A stretch of 64,000 nucleotides of DNA from Azorinus chamasolen (Eukaryota; Mollusca; Bivalvia; Cardiida; Solecurtidae). Shown piece by piece: positions 1 through 10,597 of this stretch. Every line of letters starts with the position of its first letter. Position 1 is the stretch's first letter. The position numbers and the translations under genes were made by a program. The DNA lies in contig OY755237.1 of NCBI GenBank assembly GCA_963576725.1, positions 66,126,269 to 66,190,268 of the forward strand, given 5' to 3'. Under the pieces are notes generated by a model that was given only the letters and a program-made list of their open reading frames with translations, made no database searches and was not told the origin of the DNA.

Positions 1-51
1 CATGAAACTTGTAAAACAGTAATGTTGTACCCACACAAACAGTACAACATA

Positions 52-284
52 TTAAGCCTTTACTCCTTGAATATTAATGACATACATAATGACATCATAA
101 ATATTAATTAAACTAATTGTCATAATATCACATGAACACGGGAATGTCTGTCCTTTGCAGATACTCTATAATCATATCTATATCATAATTTAACAGCGCA
201 GACCCTTATCAGATGGTTCATACAGGAGCCGTCTGATCTGGGTCTACTCTGTTTGCAAATACCTTAAAAGGAGTAAATCGTTAA
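52..284 (-). mobile_element. Family A MITE (TTAA type)
   Basis: TTAA ends at 52-55 and 281-284 enclose a 233-bp element. The subterminal AATATT-rich stretch is on the left and the hairpin is on the right. The left hairpin arm (about 196-224) has lost several pairs against the better preserved right arm (GGAGCCGTCTGATCTGGGTC). Confidence 0.75.
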
Positions 285-285
285 A

Positions 286-715
286 AAGATCGTGGAAAAC
301 AAATATTGCGTAATGCAAGGACAGATTCATATTGTCTGATGATGTACCGTGTAGGCGAATGTGTTATAACTTTTGCAAAGACAATGGGGCCAAATGAGAC
401 GACGAAAGACGAAAGGAACTAAACTAAACGAGTTGAAACTCTCATTGTCTCAACGAAATATCACGAGGGAAAACGTTCTTGAAAGTTAATACAGGCGATG
501 TGTTTAGGTAAATAACAATTATTCAGCACGTCAACTATGGTGGAATATATGCCAACAAATAGAATGCTGGAGCCAGGCTTATTAACTCATTTATTCCAAT
601 ATTATTTAAGGAAAATCCAGCCATCTCTTATCTGGGAACCAATGTACTTTTCATGTTGAGAGGGGGAGCAAACACAATATATGTTAGTATAAACTATTGG
701 CATCGATGGGTTCAG
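286..715. other. No recognisable feature
   Basis: AT-rich sequence with no ORF of note, no palindrome and no repeat that I could match elsewhere in the window. Confidence 0.6.
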
Positions 716-777
716 CAAACAGTGCAGCCCTGATCAGAAGACTCCTTCAGGGTCTATATAATCTTGGTTTACACTGT
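716..777. mobile_element. Family E hairpin remnant
   Basis: AAACAGTGCAGCCCTGATCAGA opens a decayed hairpin that closes near TTACACTGTCTGTTT. The centre (ACTCCTTCAGG) is recognisable, but most pairs are lost and no TTAA ends can be assigned. Confidence 0.45.
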
Positions 778-813
778 CTGTTTGAATATGTGTGTATTAA
801 GGGACACTGGGCA

Positions 814-1046
814 TTAACCCTTTCCCTGTTCAATATTCATGTAAGAAATAATGACGTCCGACATATTTATTAGCTGATTTTTTATAAGGGTATATGCATA
901 TAGGATGTTTTTGATATTGGTAAAAACCGAAGAGTCAAATCTATTATAATTTCATAAGTAAACAGAGGAAACCCTGTTCTGGATCTTCTCTGTTTCCAAA
1001 TGCGTGAAAGTCGTCTTTTATATGAAGGAAATGATTAATGGGTTAA
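814..1046 (-). mobile_element. Family A MITE, old copy
   Basis: It runs from TTAACCCTTTCCCTGTTC to a GGGTTAA end. It keeps the subterminal AATATTCATGTAAGAAATAATGA signature, but the central hairpin is reduced to AAACAGAGGAAACCCTGTTC...CTCTGTTT. Confidence 0.6.
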
Positions 1047-1803
1047 AGACTGTCGTCAGTTTTAAAGCGATACTCTCTACAATAAACACATGAGTATCAA
1101 TACAAATCATAAATCATGTTCACTTGGATTTTATATCTACGAGCGTAGCATGACCATGTGATACAATATACACCGCTTTTGTCGACCTTTATAATATTTT
1201 TGGGTATAACATCGGGGTCTTCAATATGAAATACTACAAAGTTTTGTTTTATTCAGCGTCTATTTGATACAATTCTTTAGGTGCCGTCCGACAAGGTTCT
1301 GCCTTCTTGCAAATGGAATTATATATATCTCTGAGTCTGCAGATCCAAACTGCTCTTTTGCATGAAAAATGCACTAGTGCATTTCCGCGATTTACGGCAT
1401 TCTGTTTCGGCACTCCCACACGGCAGATTATGTGATACAGATTTGATTCTATAGTTCCCGTAGTGGTCAGCTTTTTTTTTTTCATCATTGTGCCATTACA
1501 AATAATCACCTAATCAATATTCACGCAAACAATTATTTCCCACATAAATTGATATCCATGCGGTAAAGTGTTAAAACGAGTAAAATTTCCGATTAATCGC
1601 AAGTGAATCAACAAAGCGTTTTTAATGTTATTGATTTCACTGATTTATTTCAATATCTGTTAAAGGTGAAAATAAACTCACTTAATCAATCTTGAATTTG
1701 CTCGTATTCGACATGTCGGTTTTCGATCAATAGATATTGCTGAAATGTCAATTTCATATGTATATTTACGCATTGCCTATGTATGGGTGTATATATAATT
1801 ATA
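1047..1803. other. No recognisable feature
   Basis: The longest reading frame here, 86 codons on the minus strand at 1249-1509, resembles nothing I know and has no coding-like composition. No repeat is evident. Confidence 0.6.
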
Positions 1804-2001
1804 CAATAAAACCCCGCTAATGCGACCACCTAAAAGAAGTATAATTCTGAGTGCTAGATGCAGGTGGTAGCTTAATGCAGGACAAAAGTAACGCAGAAAG
1901 CTCCTAGATCTGCATTACTTTTGTCCTGCATTAAGCAACCACCTGCTTATAAAGGCACCCATGTTTATTCATTAAGTGGTCGCATTAGAGGGGTTATACT
2001 G
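1804..2001. mobile_element. Family G2 MITE (pogo/Tigger-like, TA type)
   Basis: Near-palindrome of 198 bp flanked by TA on both sides (1802-1803, 2002-2003). Termini read CAATAAAACCCCGCTAATGC on the left and GCATTAGAGGGGTTATACTG on the right. The core pairs AGGTGGTAGCTTAATGCAGG with its inverse, and the hairpin tip is shortened to GCTCCTAGA. Confidence 0.8.
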
Positions 2002-2062
2002 TATATGCGTTCGAATGTGCTCCCTGATGGAACTGCCTTATGTTCTGATGGAGCTGTCTAAT

Positions 2063-2158
2063 GACCTGAACTGTTTGCTTATTAATGACCTGCTCTGTTT
2101 GCTTATTAATGACCTGCTCTGTTTGCTTATTAATGACCTGATCTGTTTGCTTATTAAC
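2063..2158 (+). repeat. 24-bp tandem repeat, four copies
   Basis: Four consecutive 24-bp units of the form GACCTGCTCTGTTTGCTTAT plus TAAT. The unit contains CTGTTTGCTTAT, the distal hairpin edge of family A, so the array probably grew from a family A fragment. Its last unit runs into the TTAA of the next family A copy. Confidence 0.85.
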
Positions 2159-2406
2159 CATTTACCCCCATCAATATTCATGTACGAATAATAGCATCAT
2201 GAATATTAATTAAAGTAACTGTTATACATTTAATAGCACATGGACACAGCAATGTTTGACCATGGCAGAAACTGTAGACTCATGTCTGTATTATTTCATA
2301 AGCAAACAGAGTAGACCCTGATCAGACGGTTCCTATAGGAGCCGTCTGATCTGGGTCTAGTCTGTTTGCAAAGACGTAGAAAGATGTATTTATGGAGGAA
2401 AGGGTA
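2154..2406 (-). mobile_element. Family A MITE with well preserved hairpin
   Basis: TTAA at 2154-2157 starts the element and GGAGGAAAGGGTAA ends it. The hairpin at 2302-2369 pairs GCAAACAGAGTAGACCCTGA with TCTGGGTCTAGTCTGTTTGC around GGTTCCTATAGGAGCC. It carries the recurrent CCCTGAT versus CCCAGAT arm difference. Confidence 0.85.
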
Positions 2407-2687
2407 ATGCTACTCGTATGGTATAACATTGCCTTGTTCATAGTGCCATGATAAAACATAGCAAATCAATAATGCATATTCGTCAGGTAAAGTATTAATA
2501 ACACCCATCGGGGAGTGGATGGAGTCATGGGATGGAGTTACTTTCTAGTTAATCAAAGGGGTAATTCGCCGATTCCAAATAAACTGTGACAAGGATGGTG
2601 ATAACTGACAAAATGATTAATTACTGAATGCAATAAAATATCACCACAGACCACTTGATTTATTATCATAAGAGTTCGTACAGAAAG

Positions 2688-2830
2688 CAGGTGGTTGCTT
2701 AATACAGGGCAAACGTAATACAGAAAGTTCTTGTACTGCATAAATGTTCGTCCCGCATTAAGCTAGCATCTGTTTTAATTTATCCAGAATTAGACATGTG
2801 TTGAGTGGTCGTATTAGCGAGACTTTGCTC
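2688..2830. mobile_element. Family G2 MITE, left end lost
   Basis: It begins inside the core at GCAGGTGGTTGCTTAATACA and runs to a decayed right terminus (GTGGTCGTATTAGCGAGACT). The left terminal inverted repeat is absent and the tip is scrambled. Confidence 0.6.
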
Positions 2831-3161
2831 TAGAATGAAATCATATCATTAGTTTTCCTTCGCTGTTATTAACCTAAGTTTGAAATGTATGATAAAGTAA
2901 TATACTATTTAAATACTTTCAGTGATACTTGATATCTATTAATAAAATATCTAATAATTGAATTACTCACACGAGGTATAGTAACATGTGGGTTAGCTTA
3001 ATCCCTTATTCCACGAACAGTTATGTAAAACATTATGATATCAGATCAGAACAGAATCTTTATTAACAATTTATACATTGAGTACCTCACTGATATCGTG
3101 ACTACTAATGAGCTCAATTCTTATAAAGCTAGAATAATTTCTATATTAAATCATATTCAAA

Positions 3162-3234
3162 CAGGAGCCGTCTGATCTGGGTCTACTCTGTTTGCAATGG
3201 TGTATACAGGCGTATTTATGGAGTAAAGGGTTAC
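3162..3234 (-). mobile_element. Family A half-hairpin fragment
   Basis: Only the right arm (CAGGAGCCGTCTGATCTGGG) and the right terminus (TATTTATGGAGTAAAGGGTTA) remain. The left part is missing or unrecognisable. Confidence 0.65.
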
Positions 3235-3449
3235 TGCAGAATGGGCGTAGTTCGTTTCGTCCTGCATAAATTTACTACCTGCACGAAAGAATCAGTATCA
3301 TACTATCGTTTAGTGTTAGGTGTAGAGGGGTTTACTGTAGTCTTGAAATTTGTATAATTATACGTCCGCCGCCATGCAGAGCAATAGAAAAGACGAATAA
3401 AGCGGAACCTGGCTTAAGCGGCCATCAAAAAGATGTCTAATTATGGGTC

Positions 3450-3535
3450 TGTAAGGCAGATGGTGTCTTACTTCAGGTCAACAGTAATACAAGAGCTTTC
3501 TCCATTATTTTTGTCCTGCATTAAGCTACCACATC
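3450..3535. mobile_element. G-type core remnant
   Basis: Degraded core with TACTTCAGGTCAACAGTAAT on the left and TTTTGTCCTGCATTAAGCTA on the right. Termini are not identifiable. Confidence 0.45.
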
Positions 3536-3539
3536 ATTT

Positions 3540-4278
3540 TTAAAAATGTAGTTTTTTAAACATTCAGTAAATGAATGGCCGCAGAAGTATAGTTCTATTG
3601 TACTGAATTATCAAAGTGTCTTAAGGTGTCTCAGCCAATCTCTATGTTGCTGAAAAAACAAGTAGCAGCAAGGAAGGATCTGGCGGAGAAATATCAAAAC
3701 AGTTTTACACTGATTTACCAGTACAGCTCTGCAACATATATGGAAAGTGCTTTGCTGCAGCTGTAAACAGTATGCACTCCTATTAGTCGATCACATGGGA
3801 TTGATCAGTGCCGTCAGTCTGACTTGAAAACATGTTGGCATGTGTTTGACAAATCACGTTTCTATTGCAGGGACTGGAGAAAAGCTACATAATGGTAGTT
3901 TAATCAACCTGTTTTAGATTATTTTCTCCATGCTTATGTCCGATGTTTCTGTTCTTTTGTCTGTCCTCCCCATAAGTTGCGTCAAGCTTATCTCCAAGAG
4001 TATTTGATTTAGAGATTTAGAGACATTTAGAGAAATGAGTGACAGACAGTATATTAAAGACCATTCCACAAGTGAACAGCTCTGAAAAGAAATGATTTCT
4101 TACCAAAGCTGTTACATGTATGAGAGCACCATATGTGAACTTGTCAAAGTGTATCCTTTCAAATAATCTAATTACCAGAATTATTTTGTCTGCGGGCTCT
4201 TTGTGAAGAGGGATCCATGCATGGCTTGGTCAACACTGTGTACCTGATAACTATTTCAATGTGGCATTCTCAGAGCGG
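3540..4278. other. No recognisable feature
   Basis: No ORF, repeat or structured element that I can support. Confidence 0.6.
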
Positions 4279-4428
4279 AATAACCCTTCCGTATTTAACT
4301 ATATTAGTATGGAACAGTTAATTGTGCTAGAGGATTTGAATGACATGCAATGCAGACCATGATCGGTGGGCTCCTCTAGGAGCCATCTGATCAAGGTCTA
4401 CACTGTGTGTCACTCATTCAAGGGTTAA
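4279..4428 (-). mobile_element. Family E MITE
   Basis: The left end is ATAACCCTTCCGTATTTAAC and the right end is TTCAAGGGTTAA. The hairpin near the right end reads GCAGACCATGATCGGTGGGC, then TCCTCTAGGAGCC, then CTGATCAAGGTCTACACTGT. Here both arms carry T at the position that differs in most copies. Confidence 0.65.
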
Positions 4429-4605
4429 AAGATACTAGATTGTAACAAGCTAAGGACCTGTCCTTACTGCGCGGGTATTTTGGGTGTTTAACCTTTGTTT
4501 AAAGGATATAAAGTTAAACTTCAATATCTCGAACTCGGATAACTCGAACTTCTGGATAACTCTAAGTCAAGGTTCGGTCCTTCCAAAAGTAAAAGCTCTG
4601 AAAGC

Positions 4606-4838
4606 ATCGACGCTTTTTCACGTGCTTACAAACAGAGTAGACCCGGATGAGATGACTCTTATAGGAACCGTCTGATCAGGATATTCTGTTTTTTGATGAA
4701 TTTATTTTGGATCTAACTCTACAGTTTTTGTCCAATACCAAAACATCCTCAGTACATGTTATTATAAAAATTAATTTAATAGTTATTCATGATGTATTTC
4801 AGTATTTCTTCCAAGAATACTCACGGAGTAAAGGGTCC
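4606..4838 (+). mobile_element. Family A MITE, decayed
   Basis: A hairpin from AAACAGAGTAGACCCGGATG to ATCAGGATATTCTGTTTTTT (4628-4696) is followed by a family A right end, ACTCACGGAGTAAAGGGT. The exact left end is uncertain. Confidence 0.6.
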
Positions 4839-5055
4839 CAGCCAATTTATATTGTATATAACGATGTCAACTCTTAATTCTGTGTGAAATTTCACGCCTT
4901 TTGATTTTATATAAATTTGCAACAAATAACGTTTATGTCATGATTGGCAATATAGTATCCTGTGATAGTAAATATGTGACACATCTTTAGAAATGCATGT
5001 ACTTTTGTAACTCTAATCAGTAGTGTACCCTTTAGATATGACCCTTTATTTTATT

Positions 5056-5126
5056 ATTATTATTATACCACATTTATATAGCGCTCTTTTCATACAGGAT
5101 ATGTGCGTTCAAAAGCGCTTCACAAA
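5056..5126 (-). repeat. Dispersed retroposon tail ending in (TAA)n
   Basis: On the minus strand this reads GCGCTTTTGAACGCACATAT, CCTGTATGAAAAGAGCGCTA, TATAAATGTGGTATAATAAT and a TAA-rich run. Very similar segments lie at 39955-40025 and 53696-53810. A conserved block ending in a short microsatellite is typical of LINE/SINE 3' tails; the parent element is not recognised. Confidence 0.6.
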
Positions 5127-5840
5127 GATACATTTTCTGTACAATAATGCGTAAATTACAGAACATTTAAAATAAAATATATTTAATACTTATATATAGA
5201 TAAGAATAATAATAAAATAGAATTTATTTAGGACATTGGTAAATAAGCTACATCTTTTCCGTAAGTTTTTGTCGTATTATGTTCTATTATAGTGTGTCAA
5301 CGCACTCAGATTATAAAAAAACAAAACCCTTTAACAAATACAGTTTATACTTGTGTATTTTACCAATATTTAACTTTTTCTGATTTTAATTTTGTACTGT
5401 GTATTACCCATGCTTTGAAAAGCTTCTATCTGTTTTCAACACCACAGGTTGCCATGTTAAACTGTTGTTATTTTTATACATAGTCGGCAAATAGTTTATT
5501 GTAGACCTGTCGTGTTATTTGTTGTACGACCGACTCCAAATAAAGATTTTTGTATCTTGTAAATTCATCTTCCAGAATCAATTTTCGGTTCATGTTTATG
5601 TTTTTACACGTACTATCGATGTAATTATCATCAACGATTGCACCATAATCGTTTTTTTAATTAATTCTAACAGATGTTTTCAAAGTGCTGTCAATGTTTC
5701 TGTTATTGTTTGCATATCAGCTGTCAGTCTTTTTGCCCACCAAGCTTTTCTCGGCTAAGATAACAGATGCGCGTGACGTCACGGCGATTCGCCCTGTACA
5801 GAACTGTTCTAAAATGCATAACTATGCACATCTAGAAATA
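5127..5840. other. No recognisable feature
   Basis: AT-rich; several short frames (60-80 codons) overlap here but none resembles a protein I know. Confidence 0.6.
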
Positions 5841-5930
5841 CTTGTGACAGCTTAATGCAGGTCGAAAGTAATGCTGAACGCTCCTACAGGAGCGTTCAGC
5901 ATTACTTGAGTCCTGCACTAAGTTGTGAAC
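5841..5930. mobile_element. G-type hairpin core, solitary
   Basis: A strong palindrome: GCTTAATGCAGGTCGAAAGT and ACGCTCCTACAGGAGCGT mirror each other across the centre. Neither a CAGTA-type terminus nor a TA target duplication is visible, so this is a core without its ends or a further subfamily. Confidence 0.65.
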
Positions 5931-6019
5931 TTGAGAAATTATTCAGATTCGAATTCGGATGATTCAAACCTCTGTTATCTCGAATTTGTATGGTCCCTTG
6001 AAGTTCGAGATACCGAAGT

Positions 6020-6252
6020 TAAAATGTAATTATAAGAAATTATGACATCATTCATAGCAATCAGAAAAGGTGTCATAATGACATATGAGACACATGCCAT
6101 TTGGGTTATGGCAGAAGCAGTAAAATCAAATCTACACTTTTCCATGTGCAAACAGAGCAGACCTCGACTAGACACCTCCTGCGTGATATGTCTGATCGAT
6201 GTCTACTCTGTTTGCAAAAGTGTTGAAACGCGTATTATGACGTGAAGAGTTA
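6020..6252 (-). mobile_element. Family A MITE, diverged
   Basis: The hairpin 6148-6215 starts GCAAACAGAGCAGACCTCGA and ends GTCTACTCTGTTTGC, but the tip is substituted (ACACCTCCTGCGTGATATGT). Subterminal TATGACATCATTC on the left and GTGAAGAGTTA on the right mark the ends approximately. Confidence 0.6.
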
Positions 6253-6737
6253 GGTAACGACTGTTGGCTACTAGATCATGATAATGACCGCTATTTATGT
6301 AAGGGTAACACATCACCATGGACACGATAATCAGCTTGAGTACTTCCAGATACGAACGAACGGTCTTTGTGACAGACAGAAACAGGACGATGTCACTTGA
6401 TTGATTGGAATGAGCTAATGTGAAACACTAATTACACAATCATGTCAGATGAACAGAAGCATCATCTTGCATTGAAGTCATTTGCCACCGGTAGTAATCA
6501 TTCCCCGTAGGTAAAAGATTAAACCAGTGCCCGGTATCTCAGTATAGCTTAGTATTTAAAAAAGCCACAAACGCTTAAATACTAAACATGTCAGCGCCAA
6601 ACATTTGACAAAACCAAGATTTAAAACATCCACCATATATATATTTGTATCAGTCAATAGTTATGTTTGGTGACGATTGTTTTCCAGTTTGATATTCAAT
6701 ATCTATTTGGTTAACGTGTGTGTTGACGATTTGATGT

Positions 6738-6966
6738 TTAATCCATTCCCTCATATTGACGACTTTTGGCGGCTCTGTAAAGGTCACTTTGTGAAACCAT
6801 TGTGTTAAATAGAGCATTTGCTCCTATAGGAGCAAATGCTCTATTTATCACAAAGATTTCAAACTACACATTTTTTAAAATTCCCTTTTCTCTAATTAAT
6901 GCTCCATTTCGGTAGATTAATTCAAAGAGGTTGTACCTAAAAATAGCCTATGAGGTAATGGGATAA
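6738..6966 (+). mobile_element. Family C MITE
   Basis: TTAATCCATTCCCTCATATT (from 6738) and TATGAGGTAATGGGATAA (to 6966) are the ends of a 229-bp copy. Its hairpin at 6796-6864 pairs AAATAGAGCATTTGCTCC with its inverse around GCTCCTATAGGAGC. Confidence 0.85.
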
Positions 6967-7079
6967 ACGATATCCAACCTGAATGAAGTCAGAACACACG
7001 AGATATAATTATAAATATACAGTAATGATTGTCTTAAGCGGTCATAATTATATTGATTGAAGACAAAACTCTTAAAAGA

Positions 7080-7169
7080 CAGGGGGTAGCTTAATGCAGG
7101 ACAAAGGTAATGCAGAAAGCTCATATAACGTTCTGCATTACTTTTGGCCCACATTAAGTTACGACCTGC
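7080..7169. mobile_element. G-type core fragment
   Basis: GGTAGCTTAATGCAGGACAA pairs with a decayed mirror ending TAAGTTACGACCTG. The tip has degenerated (GCTCATATAACGTTC) and the termini are missing. Confidence 0.6.
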
Positions 7170-7332
7170 CTTACTGGCCTTTATTTAGATATTTTGCTGT
7201 ATTTGTTGATGTTAATTGTGTTTTCTCATAAAGATCGGTGTATTTCCTATTTACAGGAACAATAAACATTTTCGTAGTCGAAATTCAAATTTTCTCAATA
7301 CATTTTTGTAGTTATTTAAAACGCATAACACT

Positions 7333-7574
7333 TTAATTCGTAAATACGCATTTTCTACGCCTTTGCAAACAGAGTAGACCCAGCTCAGGCGGCTCCCTTA
7401 AGAGCCGGCTGATCAGTGTCTGCTCTGTTTGCTTATGATATAATATAGATATGAATTCTAGTTTCTGTCACAGCCACACTTTCCTGTCTTCATGTGCTTA
7501 TATAAGAATGGATGTAATTTAATATTCATAACGCCTTCATTTCTTACATTAACATTCATGGAGCAAAGGGTTAA
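7333..7574 (+). mobile_element. Family A MITE
   Basis: It runs from TTAATTCGTAAATACGC to CATTCATGGAGCAAAGGGTTAA. The hairpin is 7365-7432, with arms CCCAGCTCAG and CTGATCAGTG. The tip is altered to GGCTCCCTTAAGAGCC. Confidence 0.75.
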
Positions 7575-7587
7575 TGTGTGTTTAGTC

Positions 7588-7789
7588 CTTTACCTCTTGT
7601 AAAAAATAGTGCTATCATGAATATTTATTTTATGAATTATCACAATGGTATATGAACACAGGTTGTTTTACATTGACAAACACTACATAATCAGACGCTG
7701 TATAATTCATTTAACAAACAGAAAATACCCTAATCAGGCGGCCCATACTGAAGCCATCTGACTTGGGTCTGACCTGCCTATATAAAAGT
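7588..7789 (-). mobile_element. Family A MITE, decayed
   Basis: The left end CCTTTACCTCTTG and subterminal ATCATGAATATTTATTTTAT precede a weak hairpin (ACAAACAGAAAATACCCTAA to TCTGACCTGCC). Its right end abuts the TTAA of the next copy at 7790. Confidence 0.6.
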
Positions 7790-8032
7790 TTAACCCTTTC
7801 CCTTATATAAACGCCTTTCATGCGTTTGCAAAGAGAGAAGACCCGGATCAGACAACTCCTATATGAGTCGTCTGATATGGGTCTGCTGTTTGATGGAATT
7901 TGGTAGATCTGTTTCTTTACTTTTTAAATTGGCTACAACGCTCCACCTTCCATATTTCATTATAACTATTTTGCTCATGAATATTCAGTAGGTATTGAAA
8001 TTTGGAATAAACATAGAATAGGGAAGGGTTAA
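7790..8032 (+). mobile_element. Family A MITE, variant with GAATAAA-type right end
   Basis: TTAACCCTTTCCCTTATATA starts it and GAATAGGGAAGGGTTAA ends it (243 bp). The hairpin tip is ACTCCTATATGAGT. The right half (CCATATTTCATTATAACTAT, AATATTCAGTAGGTATTG) matches the copy at 37101-37323 closely and differs from other A copies, so the two form a subfamily. Confidence 0.8.
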
Positions 8033-8430
8033 AATATGCTGTATCATGTAGATGGTTATTATACGCTTGCAGTGAAGGTTTGTGCCTATTCCTAACAGGT
8101 GTCAGTGTGTAAATGATATGCTAGCAGAGTAAATGCCTACTATTGTCAAGTGACATTACGCAACTATTTTATTTGGTGGAATTACGAATTTATGAACACC
8201 AGGTCCATATGGGCTCAAGCGTTATGTTTGCATACAAGATGGTGCATTAATGTTTGGAATACGATTAACATTATCTTATAATGTGTATGCTAAGTTTGTG
8301 TAAATAATTACAACATCTAGTAAACTGATAGCAAATTCAGCATCTGAACACAAACGTATTGTTACCGATCATTATAATAGTAATATAGATTTACACGCTT
8401 TCATATTAATTGCACTTTTTAAATATAATT

Positions 8431-8635
8431 CAGTAGAACCCCGCTAATGCGACCACTTAATGAATAACCATAGTTGTCTTTATAAACAGGTGGTTGCTTA
8501 ATGCAGGACAAAAGTAATGCAGAAAGCTCCTATAGGAGCTTTCTGCATTACTTTTGCCCTGCATTAAGCTACCACCTGCATCTAGCACCCAGAATTATAC
8601 CTCTTTTAGGTGGTCTCATTAGCGGGGTTTTACTG
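8431..8635. mobile_element. Family G2 MITE, nearly perfect palindrome
   Basis: CAGTAGAACCCCGCTAATGC and GCGGGGTTTTACTG are the termini of a 205-bp palindrome. The core (8487-8580) is almost mismatch-free around AAGCTCCTATAGGAGCTT. TA follows on the right, but the left flank reads TT, so the duplication is not intact. Confidence 0.88.
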
Positions 8636-9014
8636 TAATTGTGTAAAGTATGTCTCAATAAACTACACAAAACAACCCGGAGTAGATCAATGTATTTATC
8701 CCGTTGCAAAAATATGTGAGTAGGAGATATTTCATCGCCACAGTACGGTCATGTGTCGAACATATGTATTAACTTTGTAAATGGTATAGCATACAGAATA
8801 GTCAAACATTGCACGTTTGTTTTCATATAACAAATGTTGAATCTTATTGATTGGCATTGCTTTTGAATATCATAGGTCACATTTCAGTGACACGAGACAT
8901 AACTTGAAAATAACTTGTGAACACGACACTGTACGCACAAAGGGTTATCAAACATAATTAGCGTGTTCATCTTAAGACTACATGTATTTTGAAAGTGATA
9001 TAGCCTATCGGTGT
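8636..9014. other. No recognisable feature
   Basis: Nothing beyond AT-rich sequence. Confidence 0.6.
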
Positions 9015-9156
9015 TTAACTATAGAACCCAAACAATATGAAAAATTGCTACAGTTTATTGAATGACAAAGATGCCGACCCTGATCAGAGGGCTCCTCTAG
9101 AGTTCTACACTCTTTGTAACTACCAGTGCATGAGTGTACCGCATTAAAAGGGTTAA
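9015..9156 (-). mobile_element. Family E MITE with deleted right arm
   Basis: The hairpin left arm GCCGACCCTGATCAGAGGGC and the tip TCCTCTAGAG are present. Most of the right arm is lost, so the copy jumps from the tip to TTCTACACTCTTTGTAA. It ends AAAAGGGTTAA. Confidence 0.6.
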
Positions 9157-10283
9157 GCAATATTCATGTTCAAGACGATAGGTCAACAGGGAATGGTACA
9201 GGAGGCTTTTGTTCAAAATGTAAACCGCATACAGAATGCGACCTTCAGCTCATAGATACGTATCAACGGTGAAGCACACTATAGACTTTAATGAGTAGTT
9301 AGAATAAAGTAATAACGTAGTTAATGTATAGTAATAACACTATAGGAATAAATAAAGAGATATAGAATATAACTCCTTGTCATATTATAATTGCTTAATA
9401 AAGGAAAATTGTATTGAACATGTATAAATGTGTACTGTGTAATGTAGCAACAGTGGCGTGGAGTACAGGAGTAGACTAGGACAGACTAGAGTAGACTAGA
9501 ATGGAATCTGATATGTATATATTATAAGCTACACAGTTTAACTCATATGGAACATACCCTGCCAGTAAAATCCATATGAGACGAGAGTGGAGAGCCTCTG
9601 CTTTCTCCAGCTATGGTTTTTAAAGTTCGTTGTTCCTATGTTGCAAATTGATGTTGAATAGTGTTTCTGTTTATATGTACGTACCACAACACATAGACTT
9701 AAGAAAACTTGTCGTTTCAAACAGATCTAAAAACCTAACGATTGGCCTCTGTACTACAACCAATACAGCACTATGGTCAAATAAATATTTGTACACGATA
9801 CAGTTTTCATTAAAAACTCATATATTTTCTCTGTAGCTCCAACATTCCTGACATATATGACAAATCATATTTGTAGAACTTTCATTTATTGTCAACCCTT
9901 TTCCAGACATTTGCGATCTGACTCGCATATTACAACAGTATGGGTCTAGACGAGACACAGAGTAATTCAATAGGATCCTAGCCACTTGATACTTGATCTA
10001 TAATATTCTCAAGAGCTTCATCGACTCGGAAGTAGTCAAAATTGAACCAGATCCAAATCTGAGCAGAGATTTGTTTTCACATCATAATAAGGGTTAACGT
10101 TATTACTTTGTTTTTGATAATCAACTCGTCGGTTACAATTTCCATCATGATCGGAAGTTCCTGGAAGATGTATTCCAGCGATATCGATACTGATTAAGAA
10201 TATCGGACAATGCAACACAGCAAACATAATTGAAGTACAGTGGAACTTCTCTAGATCGACAGCTTGATGGATAAACATTATTT
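9157..10283. other. No recognisable gene
   Basis: A short run of related GACTAGA/GACTAGG motifs occurs near 9470-9500. Frames of 60-80 codons occur on both strands but look like chance. No element boundaries are seen. Confidence 0.55.
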
Positions 10284-10533
10284 TTAACCATTCGCTGGCT
10301 ATTCACGTCAATATACCTACCTGTAAATAGTGAAGACCCAGATAAGACAGCTCCTGCAGGAGCTGTCTCATCAGGGTCTGCACTATTTACAAGTTGATTG
10401 TGCAACCAGGGCACTCCACAGCAGTGATTGCAAAGCGAAATACTTGTACACAGTGAAGATATATGTAATTATACAACAGGGCATGGGTAAAGAAGGAGAA
10501 ATGTATTTTTAAATTCAACAAGCGAAGGGTTAA
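10284..10533 (+). mobile_element. Family B MITE
   Basis: TTAACCATTCGCTGGCTATT to AACAAGCGAAGGGTTAA, 250 bp. The hairpin at 10325-10391 joins AAATAGTGAAGACCCAGATA and ATCAGGGTCTGCACTATTTA around ACAGCTCCTGCAGGAGCTGT. The long non-hairpin half (CACTCCACAGCAGTG, TTATACAACAGGGCATGGGT) is shared with the copies at 16283, 52644 and 57961. Confidence 0.88.
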
Positions 10534-10534
10534 A

Positions 10535-10597
10535 AGCAGGTGACTGTTCGATACAGTTTGAAAGTAGTACAGAAAAACTAAAAAAGGAGCTTTCGGC
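10535..10597. mobile_element. G-type core cut by the Naiad 5' end
   Basis: GCAGGTGACTGTTCGATACA begins a G-type core that reaches the tip (AAGGAGCTTTC). Its second arm appears to run on as GGCATGCCTTTCGTACTGCA to about 10613, where Naiad sequence takes over. The retroelement therefore begins inside this MITE. Confidence 0.5.
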